A DNA stretch of 64,000 nucleotides, from assembly GCF_006517535.1 (NCBI RefSeq), contig NZ_VHQH01000038.1, positions 271,182 to 335,181 of the forward strand, written 5' to 3'. Shown piece after piece: positions 8,592 to 17,364 of this stretch. Made by a program: the position numbers and the translations under genes. The notes under the pieces were generated by a model, which ran no database searches, was not told the origin of the DNA, and was given only the letters and a program-made list of their open reading frames with translations. Origin of the DNA: Schumannella sp. 10F1B-5-1 (GTDB lineage Bacteria > Actinomycetota > Actinomycetes > Actinomycetales > Microbacteriaceae). Within the stretch, counting starts at the first letter, position 1. The number at the start of each line of letters is the position of its first letter.

Positions 8592-8646
8592 TTCACGGCC
8601 GGTTGGCCACCAATTTCTTCCATGATCGAAGCCGCGGGGGGCGGAA

Positions 8647-10020
8647 ATGGTCAGGATCTCAGACTTCCGTGCGCGGGCGCGCCGTGCCGTCGCTGACGAC
8701 ACGGGCCTCGGCATCGTCGAGGTCGTCGCTGCCATGGTGGTCTTCGCGATCATCGCGGTCGGGGTCGCCCAGGCGCTCGTGATCTCGTCGAAGATCGCCG
8801 GCGACGCGCAGAGTCGCACCGTCGCTCTGAACCTCAACACCGCTCAGCTCGACTACGTGCGCACGCAGTCGCCCTACTCGATCCAGTCGAGCTCGCAGAC
8901 AGCTCCGTCGTCCTCCGTCACGATCGACGGGATCAAGTACACGACCTTCCAGACGGTCGCCTGGACCGACACCTCCGGCGCCGACCGCAGCTGCGGCGCC
9001 GTCGACAGCAGCTTCCAGCTCCTCCGCGTCCGCGTCGAGACCGTGTGGTCCTCGCAGCTGACCACCACGCCCAAGGCGACCTCCGACGCGCTCATCAGCG
9101 CCGACAACACGATCAAGGACCCCGGCAACGGCACGATCTTCATCAAGGTCACCAAGGCCGACGGCAGCGGCTACGCGAACCTGCAGCTCTCGGCGAAGAG
9201 CACCTCGGGCACCGCGCTGACGGTCCCCAAGACGAACACCGACGGCTGCGCCTTCATCACGGGTGTCGCCCCGGGCAGCTACACGGTCACCGCCGACATC
9301 ACGGGGAATGTCGACCGGAAGCACCAGAAGACCTCGGTCTCCCAGGTGCTCAACGTCACCGCCGGCTCGGCGGTCCCGGTGTCCTTCGACTATGACGTCG
9401 ACACCTCGGTCAACCTCTCGTACCCGACCGGTCAGAGCAACGTGAGCTACCCGAGCGACCTGATCACGACGTGGTTCACCTCTGCCGACATCCCGCCGTA
9501 CTACACGGTCAGCGGGACTCCGTCGAAGGTCGACCTCTTCCCGGCGCCGAAGACCGGCTATTCCGCCGTCGCCGGTACGCTCGTGCCCGCGCAGGGCGTC
9601 GCGACCACCTGCCTGTCGCCCGATCCCGGCAACTGGGACGCCGGCAACGTCGGCGGCAAAGCGCTGCTCGACGGCGTTCGCCAGGACCCGGTGACGGCGC
9701 TCCCGAACACCTCGCCGAACTACACCGTGCCGATGGGCGTCGTGCAGGCCACCGGCCTGCCGAGCAACGGCACCTACACGGTCGTCGCGTCCAGTGCCGC
9801 CGCCGCCTCGGGCGACCCGGGATGCGCCGCGGGGCAGAAGTACACGTTCTCGATCAAGAACAACGGCTCGCCGAAGCTCGCGCTGCCGTACGGCACCTGG
9901 TCGGTCAGCTACGGCGGCCTGCTGGGTCTGACCTTCCCGCTGACGGCGCAGGCGCTCACGAACGCCTACTCGACGTCGCCGGGCTCGACGGCGACTCTCG
10001 ACCCGAGGGCCGCAGCATGA
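8647..10020 (+). CDS. Large minor pilin (PilV-like) with prealbumin-like domain (457 aa)
   Basis: The class III leader ends TG20|L21GIVE, with Glu25 at mature position 5, followed by VVAAMVVFAIIAVGVAQALV. After the pilin helix and a short pilin domain, about residues 160-250 (GTIFIKVTKADGSGYANLQL to APGSYTVTADI) resemble a carboxypeptidase-regulatory or prealbumin-like beta-sandwich, a fold frequent in Gram-positive surface adhesins. The C-terminal 200 residues are Ser/Thr/Pro-rich with a few Cys. Such extended minor pilins usually cap the pilus. ATG 8647 follows GGGGGGCGG. It overlaps the next gene by ATGA. The adhesive role is an inference. Confidence 0.87.
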   Translation: MVRISDFRARARRAVADDTGLGIVEVVAAMVVFAIIAVGVAQALVISSKIAGDAQSRTVALNLNTAQLDYVRTQSPYSIQSSSQTAPSSSVTIDGIKYTTFQTVAWTDTSGADRSCGAVDSSFQLLRVRVETVWSSQLTTTPKATSDALISADNTIKDPGNGTIFIKVTKADGSGYANLQLSAKSTSGTALTVPKTNTDGCAFITGVAPGSYTVTADITGNVDRKHQKTSVSQVLNVTAGSAVPVSFDYDVDTSVNLSYPTGQSNVSYPSDLITTWFTSADIPPYYTVSGTPSKVDLFPAPKTGYSAVAGTLVPAQGVATTCLSPDPGNWDAGNVGGKALLDGVRQDPVTALPNTSPNYTVPMGVVQATGLPSNGTYTVVASSAAAASGDPGCAAGQKYTFSIKNNGSPKLALPYGTWSVSYGGLLGLTFPLTAQALTNAYSTSPGSTATLDPRAAA

Positions 10021-10715
10021 TCCGCCTCATTCGCCGTCGCCTCCAGCGCGGCCCTGGTCAGGACGCGGGCATCACGCTCGTCGAGATGATCGTGGCGATG
10101 TCGCTGACCGCCCTCGTGCTCTCGCTCGTCGGCACGATGCTCGTGCAGGTCGGCAAGGTCACCACGATCACGAACGACCGCAGCCGCAGCACGGCCGAGG
10201 CTCAGAACATCCTCGACGCGATGAGCACCGACATCCGCGCGGGCGTCAACATCCCGGGCAACTCGCCCGTGACCTGGGCTGTCCGGCCCGGATCCGAGGC
10301 CACGATCTCCGGTGAGAAGCTCCGCCTGATCACCTACAGCGACGTCGCTCGCCCCAACCCGATCGGCATGCCCCTTCAGGTCGCCTACTCGCTCGAGAGC
10401 GGCACGATCGTGCGCAACGTGTGGAACCTGCCGGCGTCGTCCTCGTCGTATCCGCTCGCCACCGCGCCGTCGAGCAAGCGCAACCTCGGCTCCAAGGTGA
10501 CCGCGTTCACCCTGAGCTACATCCAGGGCACCTGCACGGCTCCGGCTGCGAGCCCCTGCACCGTCTCCGCGGTCACGACCACCAATGTCGGCCTGATCAT
10601 CGGCGTGAACATCTCACTCACCGTTCAGGCTGCGAACTCGACCGTGCCGGTGTCGATGTCGACCACCGTCTACCTGCCCAACGCGGGCTCGACCCAGAAG
10701 TACGCGGGGAGCTGA
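10017..10715 (+). CDS. Minor pilin, PilW/PulJ-like prepilin (232 aa)
   Basis: The prepilin site is G18|I19TLVE with Glu23 at mature position 5, then MIVAMSLTALVLSLVGTMLV. This TLVEMIVAM form is typical of PulJ/PilW minor pilins. The C-terminal domain has Cys in GTCTAPA and SPCTVS. ATG 10017 overlaps the upstream stop (ATGA), so it is made with the preceding minor pilin. It is probably part of the priming complex at the pilus tip. Confidence 0.88.
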   Translation: MIRLIRRRLQRGPGQDAGITLVEMIVAMSLTALVLSLVGTMLVQVGKVTTITNDRSRSTAEAQNILDAMSTDIRAGVNIPGNSPVTWAVRPGSEATISGEKLRLITYSDVARPNPIGMPLQVAYSLESGTIVRNVWNLPASSSSYPLATAPSSKRNLGSKVTAFTLSYIQGTCTAPAASPCTVSAVTTTNVGLIIGVNISLTVQAANSTVPVSMSTTVYLPNAGSTQKYAGS

Positions 10716-10717
10716 TC

Positions 10718-12655
10718 ATGACCGCACGATCGTCCATCATGCGTCGCCTCGGGCGGCTCCGCTCGCAGCAGGAGGGCGGCTGGGCCCTGGTCTCGGTGCT
10801 CGGCATCGGGATGCTCATGCTCGCGCTCGTCGCGGTCTCGCTCAACGTGTCCTCGAGCTCGATGAAGAAGACCGACACCGAGAACAACTGGACCTCGGCC
10901 TACGCCGCGGCCGTGGCCGGCCTCAACGACTACAAGTCGCGACTGACCTCGGCGCCGAACTACGTGAAGTACGGCAACCCGAACGCCGAGTTCTCGAAGA
11001 CGAGCAAGTCGTCGACCGGAGCCATGCTGCTGTCGATGCCGACGGGCGACATGGACAACGCCGCATTCGACGTCGACGCCTCCGGGCGCTGGGCTAGCGT
11101 CCCCGGGACGACGAACAGCGCCAAGTTCCGCTACGAGGTCAACACCAAGGACTACGCGAGCGGCGGCATCATCCACGTCCGCGCGACCGGCAAGGTCGGC
11201 AGCTCGGTGCGATCGGTGATCGCCGACCTGCGCAAGAAGGGCTTCTACGACTTCGTCTACTACACGAAGTACGAAGTGACCGATTCCCGCGTGACCGGGT
11301 CAGACACCCGTTGCTCCCGCTACCCGTGGGACACCCCGGCGCGCCCCACGAACATCAGCTGCGTCGTGCAGTTCGCGGCGAGCGACGACCTGCAGGGCGA
11401 TGTCTTCTCCGAGGACCAGTTCGTCTCGTGCGGTGCTCGTTTCCGTGGCAACGTGACCTCCGCGGCCCCCGCAGGCTGGGACCCGGTCGTGAAGGCGAGC
11501 AGCTCCTGCTCCGACAGCACGTATGACAAGGCGACGAACAGCTCCACCGGCGGCACGAACCCGGCCAACGGCTCGTCGTTCCCGCTTCCCGACTCGTCTT
11601 CCGCGCTCGCCGTGGAGGGGACCTCGGACGGCTACACGGGCGACGCACCCGGCTGCACCTACACCGGTCCCACGCAGATCACCTTCAACGCCGACGGCAC
11701 CATGACCGTGATCTCGCCCTGGACCCAGAAGACGCGGCCGTCGTCCGACGGTCTGACCGGAACGGCTCCGGCCGAGTGCGGCGCCGTCTCGACGACCACG
11801 AACACGGTCCAGAACAACACTCTGCAGAGCATCGGCGGCGCCACCGTCACCGTGCCGAAGGACAACGTGATCTGGGTGCAGGACGTGCCGACGAACAAGA
11901 AGGACGTCAATTACCCGAGCGTCTCCTCCGACCCGACTCAGCGCAAGTCGTTCACGGCGGCCGGAGCGACCTTCGCCTGCACGCGCGCCACCTCCTGGAA
12001 CAACGGCACCTACCTCTACGGCTGGTCGCTGACCCGCGGCGGCACCACCGTGCAGTACCCCGCCGACGGCGAGAACTACGCGGCCTCGCCGGGTGGTGCG
12101 AACTCGTACACCTGCAACTCCGGCGACGTCTACATCTCGGGCACCCTCAAGGGCCACGTGACCGTCGGCGCGAGCCGCTACGCCTACATCACCGGCGACG
12201 TGAAGTACGCCGCCAACAGCTTCATCGACGGCAGCGACTACAACCTGCTCGGTGTCGTCGGGCAGTCGGCCATCATCGTGTGGAACCCCATGGGTGTGAC
12301 GCGATGCGGCTGGAGCTACTGCATCAACCCGGTCTATGCGGCCCAGGATCGTGAGATCAACGCCGCGCTCCTGGCCGTCGACGGCACGATCATGGTGCAG
12401 AACTACGACGCCTTCGGTCCTCGCGGAGAGCTCAAGATCGTGGGCAGCCTCGCTCAGAAGTACCGCGGAACGGTCGCGACCGGCGGACAGTCGATCTCGA
12501 CCGGCTACAGCAAGAACTACCAGTACGACCCGACGCTGAAGTACAACGCTCCGCCGAAGTACCTGGCGCCGGCGAGCCTCAGCTACGGCGTCTCCCAGAT
12601 CGCGAGCGTGCCCGCGGCCTTCACCTCCGCGGGCGCGAAGGCGGCCGGGTCATGA
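10718..12655 (+). CDS. Very large minor pilin, PilX/GspK-like (645 aa)
   Basis: An N-terminal segment EGGWALVSVLGIGMLMLALV after a basic leader looks like a PilX-type prepilin helix, but there is no Glu at mature position 5. GspK-type pseudopilins at the tip of type II systems also lack it. Most of the protein is extracellular, Ser/Thr/Gly-rich, with at least ten Cys. The last third contains consecutive beta-type segments (VYISGTLKGHVTVGASRYAY, ITGDVKYAA) like the solenoid proteins associated with PilX. ATG 10718 follows GGGGA. The stop overlaps pilD (ATGA). Probably a tip protein. Confidence 0.83.
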   Translation: MTARSSIMRRLGRLRSQQEGGWALVSVLGIGMLMLALVAVSLNVSSSSMKKTDTENNWTSAYAAAVAGLNDYKSRLTSAPNYVKYGNPNAEFSKTSKSSTGAMLLSMPTGDMDNAAFDVDASGRWASVPGTTNSAKFRYEVNTKDYASGGIIHVRATGKVGSSVRSVIADLRKKGFYDFVYYTKYEVTDSRVTGSDTRCSRYPWDTPARPTNISCVVQFAASDDLQGDVFSEDQFVSCGARFRGNVTSAAPAGWDPVVKASSSCSDSTYDKATNSSTGGTNPANGSSFPLPDSSSALAVEGTSDGYTGDAPGCTYTGPTQITFNADGTMTVISPWTQKTRPSSDGLTGTAPAECGAVSTTTNTVQNNTLQSIGGATVTVPKDNVIWVQDVPTNKKDVNYPSVSSDPTQRKSFTAAGATFACTRATSWNNGTYLYGWSLTRGGTTVQYPADGENYAASPGGANSYTCNSGDVYISGTLKGHVTVGASRYAYITGDVKYAANSFIDGSDYNLLGVVGQSAIIVWNPMGVTRCGWSYCINPVYAAQDREINAALLAVDGTIMVQNYDAFGPRGELKIVGSLAQKYRGTVATGGQSISTGYSKNYQYDPTLKYNAPPKYLAPASLSYGVSQIASVPAAFTSAGAKAAGS

Positions 12656-13476
12656 TCGCCGTGGTGGGTGTGCTGGGCGCGCTCGGGCTGGCGATCGGCT
12701 CGTTCCTGAACGTGGTCATCTACCGGGTGCCCAACGGACTCTCGGTCGTCCGGCCCGCCTCCGCGTGCCCCGGATGCGACACCCCGATCCAGGGACGCGA
12801 CAACGTTCCGCTGCTGTCGTGGCTGCTGCTGGGTGGCCGCTGCCGCTCGTGCCGGATGCGCATCTCGGCGCGCTACCCCGCGATCGAGGCCGTCACGGGC
12901 CTCGCGTTCGTCGGCGTCGCACTGGTGTTCGCCCCGGCGATCGTGACCGCCGACTCGCCGGCGAAGGCCGTCGCGGCGGCGCTCGTGCTGGGCGCCCTGC
13001 TGTACTTCGCGGCCATCTCGGTCGCGCTGACGATGATCGACGTCGACGTGCACCGTCTGCCGAACGCGATCGTCTATCCGGCCTACCCGGTACTCGCCGT
13101 TGCCCTGGTCGCCGCCGCGATCGTCGGCGGCGAGCCCGGCGCCCTGCTTCCTGCGCTCATCGGCGCGGCGGGGAGCCTGCTGTTCTACTTCATCCTGGCG
13201 TTCGCCTATCCCGGGGGGATGGGGCTCGGCGACGTGAAGCTCGCCGGGGCGGTCGGGATGCTGCTCGGCTTCTTCGGCTGGCCGCAGCTGGCCGTCGGCG
13301 TCGCAGCGGCGTTCGTGCTGGGAGGGATCTTCGGGGTCGTGCTCATCGCGATCCGGCGGGGCGGTCGCAAGACCGGCATCCCGTTCGGACCGTGGATGCT
13401 GCTCGGCGCCTGGATCGGGATCTTCGCCGGAGAGCCATTGGCTCAGGCGTATCTGACGCTCGTCGGCATTCGCTGA
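12652..13476 (+). CDS. pilD: Prepilin peptidase / N-methyltransferase PilD (274 aa)
   Basis: This membrane aspartyl protease cleaves the prepilin leaders and methylates the new N-terminus. The N-terminal domain has the zinc-binding Cys pairs C39/C42 (CPGC) and C64/C67 (CRSC). Catalytic aspartates are in TMIDVDVHRLPN (D130/D132) and GMGLGDVK (D194). About eight hydrophobic helices are visible. Length is as usual. ATG 12652 overlaps the stop of the minor pilin gene. Confidence 0.95.
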   Translation: MIAVVGVLGALGLAIGSFLNVVIYRVPNGLSVVRPASACPGCDTPIQGRDNVPLLSWLLLGGRCRSCRMRISARYPAIEAVTGLAFVGVALVFAPAIVTADSPAKAVAAALVLGALLYFAAISVALTMIDVDVHRLPNAIVYPAYPVLAVALVAAAIVGGEPGALLPALIGAAGSLLFYFILAFAYPGGMGLGDVKLAGAVGMLLGFFGWPQLAVGVAAAFVLGGIFGVVLIAIRRGGRKTGIPFGPWMLLGAWIGIFAGEPLAQAYLTLVGIR

Positions 13477-13501
13477 CGCGCACATATAAGAGGGGGAGAA
13501 A

Positions 13502-14551
13502 ATGGCTTCGACGATCGTCGGGCTCGACATCGGGAACGGGGTGATCCGGGCCGCGGAACTCGCGGACCCCGGCAAGCCCAAGCCCACGCTGTTGCGCTAT
13601 CACTCCGTCGCGGTTCCCGCGACGGCCATTCAGAAGGGAGAGGTGCTCGAGGTGGGCACCGTCTCCGCCGTGCTCAAGCAGCTGTGGGCGACCGCCGGCT
13701 TCAAGAGCAAGAAGGTCGTGCTCGGCATGGGCAACCAGCGCGTGATGGTGCGCGACGTCTCCGTGCCGCAGATGCCGCTCGCGCAGATCAAGGAGTCCCT
13801 GCCCTTCCAGGTGCAGGAGCTGCTGCCGGTGCCGGTCGCCGACGCGATCCTCGACTTCTACCCCGTGTCCGCGGGTCGTTCGGAGAACGCCGACGTCGTG
13901 AACGGCCTGCTCATCGCGGCCGTCAAGGAGCCGGTGCTGAAGAACGTCGAGGCCGTGCAGGCCGCGGGGCTCGACCCGGTCGAGGTCGACCTCATCCCGT
14001 TCGCGCTCACCCGCGCGCTCGTTCCGACCTCCGACTCGCGCGACACCGTCGCGATCGTGCACATCGGCGCCACCACGACGAGCGTGGTGATCGCCGCGAA
14101 CGGCGTGCCGCAGTTCGTGCGCATCATCCAGAGCGGCGGCGAGGACATCACGCAGGCGCTCGTGCGCCGGCTCGGACTCGACGCCGCGCAGAGCGACAAG
14201 GTCAAGCGCGGCTTCGGCCTCAACTCCGAGAACGTCGCTCCCGACTGGAAGCCGGCCGTCGAGGCGATCGCCGGTGCGACCTCGGAGCTGCTCGACAGCA
14301 TCCGCAACACGCTGAGCTTCTTCGTCAACACCCACCAGGGCGTGCGGCTCGACCGCGCCTACCTGTCGGGCGGCGGCGCGCAGCTCGCCGGACTGCCGGC
14401 CGCGGTCGCCGACGCGATCCGACTGCCGGTCGGCGTGCCCGACCCGCTGAGCCGATTCACCATCGCGAAGTCGGTCGACACCGACCGGCTCCGCGCCGAT
14501 CTCGCCGGCGTGCCCGTCGCGGCCGGCCTCGCACTGGGGAGCAAGGCATGA
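13502..14551 (+). CDS. pilM: Type IV pilus assembly protein PilM (349 aa)
   Basis: PilM is a cytoplasmic actin-like ATPase that binds the N-terminus of PilN and forms a ring with the ATPases. The N-terminal GLDIGNGVIRAAEL is the phosphate-1 motif of the SHS2/FtsA-like fold; VAIVHIGATTTSVVIA is a second nucleotide-binding segment and LSGGGAQLAGLP the adenosine motif. Start ATG 13502 follows AGAGGGGGAG. Stop overlaps pilN (ATGA). Confidence 0.94.
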   Translation: MASTIVGLDIGNGVIRAAELADPGKPKPTLLRYHSVAVPATAIQKGEVLEVGTVSAVLKQLWATAGFKSKKVVLGMGNQRVMVRDVSVPQMPLAQIKESLPFQVQELLPVPVADAILDFYPVSAGRSENADVVNGLLIAAVKEPVLKNVEAVQAAGLDPVEVDLIPFALTRALVPTSDSRDTVAIVHIGATTTSVVIAANGVPQFVRIIQSGGEDITQALVRRLGLDAAQSDKVKRGFGLNSENVAPDWKPAVEAIAGATSELLDSIRNTLSFFVNTHQGVRLDRAYLSGGGAQLAGLPAAVADAIRLPVGVPDPLSRFTIAKSVDTDRLRADLAGVPVAAGLALGSKA

Positions 14552-15327
14552 GCATCCTCACCCGCCCCATCGGAAAGCCCAAGGTCAAGGCGGAGGCATC
14601 GGCTCCCGTCGACGCTTCGACCGAGACCGCGGTCGCGCCGGTCGCGAAGCCGGCGAAGGTCAAGACCGGTCCTGCGCCGGCCCTCGCCCTGTCGCCGCGC
14701 GCGAACCTGCTGCCGCCGGAGATCTACGACAACCGCCGCAAGCGCAGCATCCGTCGCAACCTGCGACTGCTCGTCTTCGTCGTCGTGATCGTCGTCGCTG
14801 CTGCGGTCGGTGGATCCTGGTACCTCGGATTCGCCGCGCAGAACGCGGTGCAGGACGCCCGCAATGAGGTCGACCAGCTCAACCTCGAGCTCGCGAAATT
14901 CAGTGAGATCAGCAAGACGCAGTCGCTGATCGCCACCGGCGACGCCGCACTGCAGGTCGGCGGATCGAGCGACATCGACTGGGCCGGCTACATCACCCAG
15001 CTGCAAGGAACTCTTCCGGCCGGCGTGACCATCACCAGCGTCACGGCCGACAGCCAGGGGATCGAGGAGGCCTACACGCAGTCCGACACGCCGCTCGAGG
15101 GCTCCCGCATCGGCACGCTCACCTTCAGTGCCGAGTCACAGACCGCTCCGAGCATCCCCGACTGGATCAACAGCCTTTCGGGCCTGCCCGGTTTCGTCGA
15201 CGCGGCGCCGACCAGCTACTCGCGCGACGAGACCACCGGCGCCTACACCGTGGAGCTCGTAATGCACATCGACAAGAACGCCTACTCGTACAAGTACGCG
15301 CCGAAGCCGAAGGGCGACGACCAGTGA
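14548..15327 (+). CDS. pilN: Type IV pilus assembly protein PilN (259 aa)
   Basis: PilN is a bitopic inner-membrane protein. The N-terminal cytoplasmic part includes ANLLPPEIYDNRRKRSIRR, which matches the PilM-binding INLLP motif of PilN. One membrane helix (LLVFVVVIVVAAAVGGSWYL) follows, then a coiled coil and a fimbrial-assembly domain. About 50 extra Ala/Pro/Lys-rich residues precede the INLLP-like motif, longer than usual. It overlaps pilO by GTGA. Confidence 0.9.
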   Translation: MSILTRPIGKPKVKAEASAPVDASTETAVAPVAKPAKVKTGPAPALALSPRANLLPPEIYDNRRKRSIRRNLRLLVFVVVIVVAAAVGGSWYLGFAAQNAVQDARNEVDQLNLELAKFSEISKTQSLIATGDAALQVGGSSDIDWAGYITQLQGTLPAGVTITSVTADSQGIEEAYTQSDTPLEGSRIGTLTFSAESQTAPSIPDWINSLSGLPGFVDAAPTSYSRDETTGAYTVELVMHIDKNAYSYKYAPKPKGDDQ

Positions 15328-16064
15328 AGCTCGATAACCGCATCTGGTACCTGCTGACCGCGCTCGTCTGCATCGCCCTCGTGGCGGGCGGTGTGCTGCT
15401 CGGCGTGCAGCCGCAGCTCGGCGTGATCGCCACCGCGGCATCCGACAAGTCCACGATCGACTCGCAACTCACCGACCTGCGCACGAAGATCAGCGACCTC
15501 AAGGCCGCGTCGGCCGACAAGAGCGGCCTCGAGTCACAGGCGGCCGAGATCCGCAAGAAGTTGCCGGCGGGAGTCGACGGCGCCGCGTTCATTGCACAGC
15601 TAAACAGCATCAGCGCCGCCACCGGCGCCGCGGTTCAGTCGCTCGACGTCTCGCCGGCTGTCGCCTACGCGCCGCCTGCCGCCACGGCGCCCGCCGCCGA
15701 CCCGGCGGCCGAGGGCGAGAGTGCTTCTCCGTCGGCATCGCCGTCGGAGACGGCGTCCGCTGCCGCTGAGGCCGCCGCGCCGGTCGCGACCGACGGCCCG
15801 CTGACGAACGGTGCGGTCACCGCGTCGAACTTCGTCGTCATCAAGCTGTCGATCTCGCTGACGGGCAATCGTGACCAGGTGCTCGAGTTCATCCGTCAGC
15901 TCCAGGACGGCGATCGTCTCATCCTGATCACCGGCGTGACGCTCACCCAGGAGGAGGGCGGCGGCACGAGCGCGACGCTCGACGGAAACATCTACGCCCT
16001 CAGTGACACCGCAGCCTCAGTCGTCGCGAGCGACGCAGCGGCGGCGACGCCGACGAACGGCTGA
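15324..16064 (+). CDS. pilO: Type IV pilus assembly protein PilO (246 aa)
   Basis: The start is GTG 15324, overlapping the pilN stop. A short cytoplasmic end (MKLDNRIWYLL) and one membrane helix are followed by a coiled coil (STIDSQLTDLRTKISDLKAA) and a PilO-like ferredoxin fold. An Ala/Ser/Pro-rich insertion of about 50 residues (near PSASPSETASAAAEAAAP) divides the periplasm-side domain. PilO pairs with PilN. It is the last gene of the pilus locus. No pilP or pilQ follows, as expected without an outer membrane. Confidence 0.88.
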   Translation: MKLDNRIWYLLTALVCIALVAGGVLLGVQPQLGVIATAASDKSTIDSQLTDLRTKISDLKAASADKSGLESQAAEIRKKLPAGVDGAAFIAQLNSISAATGAAVQSLDVSPAVAYAPPAATAPAADPAAEGESASPSASPSETASAAAEAAAPVATDGPLTNGAVTASNFVVIKLSISLTGNRDQVLEFIRQLQDGDRLILITGVTLTQEEGGGTSATLDGNIYALSDTAASVVASDAAAATPTNG

Positions 16065-16143
16065 CCTCACCGATCCATCCAGACCCCGGCGGCCGTCCCG
16101 CCGCCGGACCGACTGCAAGCAGCACTCCCTCCGCTGATCTTGC

Positions 16144-16185
16144 ACGCGTGCGCCCCGCCGGGTACCCCGGCGGGGCGTTACGCGT
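16144..16185 (+). terminator. Terminator of the pilus locus
   Basis: A perfect 12-bp GC stem (16151-16162 with 16166-16177) with loop TAC is extended by a second 5-bp stem ACGCG/CGCGT (16144-16148 with 16181-16185). It lies 80 bases after pilO and just ahead of the rpsL promoter. The sequence is palindromic and could act in both directions. Confidence 0.85.
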
Positions 16186-16212
16186 TGACGGGGGAGCGGG
16201 CGGGCCGCCGCC

Positions 16213-16242
16213 TTGCACGGCACCCGTCATGCGGGGTAATCT
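16213..16242 (+). promoter_or_regulatory. str operon promoter (rpsL)
   Basis: -35 TTGCAC (16213-16218) and -10 TAATCT (16237-16242) are separated by 18 bases. Transcription should begin near 16249, leaving about a 195-base leader before rpsL. The -35 and next bases (TTGCACGGC) are the same as in the S10 operon promoter at 28803. Confidence 0.75.
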
Positions 16243-16445
16243 TGACCGCGTGTGTGCGCTTCGTCGTGCACTCGGGAAGCCGGCTCACCGGGATCCTCGC
16301 CAGAGGAGCCCAACAGCCCACCCCCACGGCATATCCGCCGGTCTCCGATCCCACTGCTCGCAGCGGGCGGGTCGAGGCGGATGACGATGGCCGAAATCCA
16401 ATCCATCACAACGCTGTCACCGTGCAGCGACAAGGAGAATCAGTA

Positions 16446-16820
16446 GTGCCCACCATTCAGCAGCTGGTGCGCAAGGGCCGCACGCCGAAGGTCGTCAAGA
16501 CCAAGGCTCCCGCCCTGAAGGCGAACCCCCAGCAGCGCGGCGTCTGCACCCGCGTCTACACCACCACCCCGAAGAAGCCGAACTCCGCGCTCCGCAAGGT
16601 CGCCCGTGTGAAGCTCTCGAACGGCACCGAGGTCACCGCCTACATCCCCGGTGAGGGCCACAACCTGCAGGAGCACTCGATGGTGCTCGTGCGCGGTGGT
16701 CGTGTGAAGGACCTCCCCGGCGTCCGCTACAAGATCGTGCGCGGCGCGCTCGACACCCAGGCCGTGAAGAACCGTCAGCAGGCCCGCAGCCGCTACGGCG
16801 CGAAGAAGGACAAGAAGTAA
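16446..16820 (+). CDS. rpsL: 30S ribosomal protein S12
   Basis: S12 lies at the decoding centre and contributes to accuracy. The 124-residue product starting at GTG 16446 ([11 protein letters not shown]) has the normal length; GGAG at 16434-16437 is the ribosome site. The conserved loops [12 protein letters not shown] and [11 protein letters not shown] carry Lys43 and Lys88, the residues whose changes give streptomycin resistance, and both are wild type. The stop overlaps rpsG (TAATG). Confidence 0.98.
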   Translation: MPTIQQLVRKGRTPKVVKTKAPALKANPQQRGVCTRVYTTTPKKPNSALRKVARVKLSNGTEVTAYIPGEGHNLQEHSMVLVRGGRVKDLPGVRYKIVRGALDTQAVKNRQQARSRYGAKKDKK

Positions 16821-17290
16821 TGCCTCGCAAGGGACCCGCTCCGAAGCGCCCCGTCGTCGCCGATCCGGTGTACGGCGCGCCCGTCGTGAGCCAGCTCGTC
16901 AACAAGATCCTGGTCGATGGCAAGAAGGGCCTCGCCGAGCGCATCGTCTACGACGCGCTCTCGGGCGTCGCCTCGAAGTCCGGTCAGGATGCCGTCCAGG
17001 TGCTCAAGAAGGCGCTCGACAACGTGCGCCCCACCCTCGAGGTCAAGAGCCGCCGCGTCGGCGGTTCGACCTACCAGGTGCCCGTCGAGGTCAAGCCGCA
17101 CCGCGCGAACACCCTCGCGCTGCGCTGGTTGACCAGCTACGCGAAGTCGCGTCGCGAGAAGACGATGACCGAGCGTCTCACCAACGAGATCCTCGACGCG
17201 TCGAACGGTCTCGGCGCCGCTGTCAAGCGTCGCGAGGACACCCACAAGATGGCCGAGTCGAACAAGGCCTTCGCGCACTACCGCTGGTAA
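16820..17290 (+). CDS. rpsG: 30S ribosomal protein S7
   Basis: S7 starts assembly of the 30S head by binding the 3' major domain of 16S rRNA. The 156-residue product opens [19 protein letters not shown] and contains the conserved [14 protein letters not shown] and [10 protein letters not shown] segments. It is coupled to rpsL through TAATG and lies 74 bases before fusA. Confidence 0.98.
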   Translation: MPRKGPAPKRPVVADPVYGAPVVSQLVNKILVDGKKGLAERIVYDALSGVASKSGQDAVQVLKKALDNVRPTLEVKSRRVGGSTYQVPVEVKPHRANTLALRWLTSYAKSRREKTMTERLTNEILDASNGLGAAVKRREDTHKMAESNKAFAHYRW

Positions 17291-17364
17291 CAGCTCCGCG
17301 TCGAGCGGGGTCGTGACCCCACGGCCCCGCTCCCCGCATCCACTTTCTCCCGGAAGGAAACCCC

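Noticed and set aside
16231..16240. GCGGGGTAAT in the rpsL promoter as a reverse copy of the pilus element
   Set aside because: It matches only eight of ten bases, overlaps a -10 that explains it, and has no second block at the right distance.
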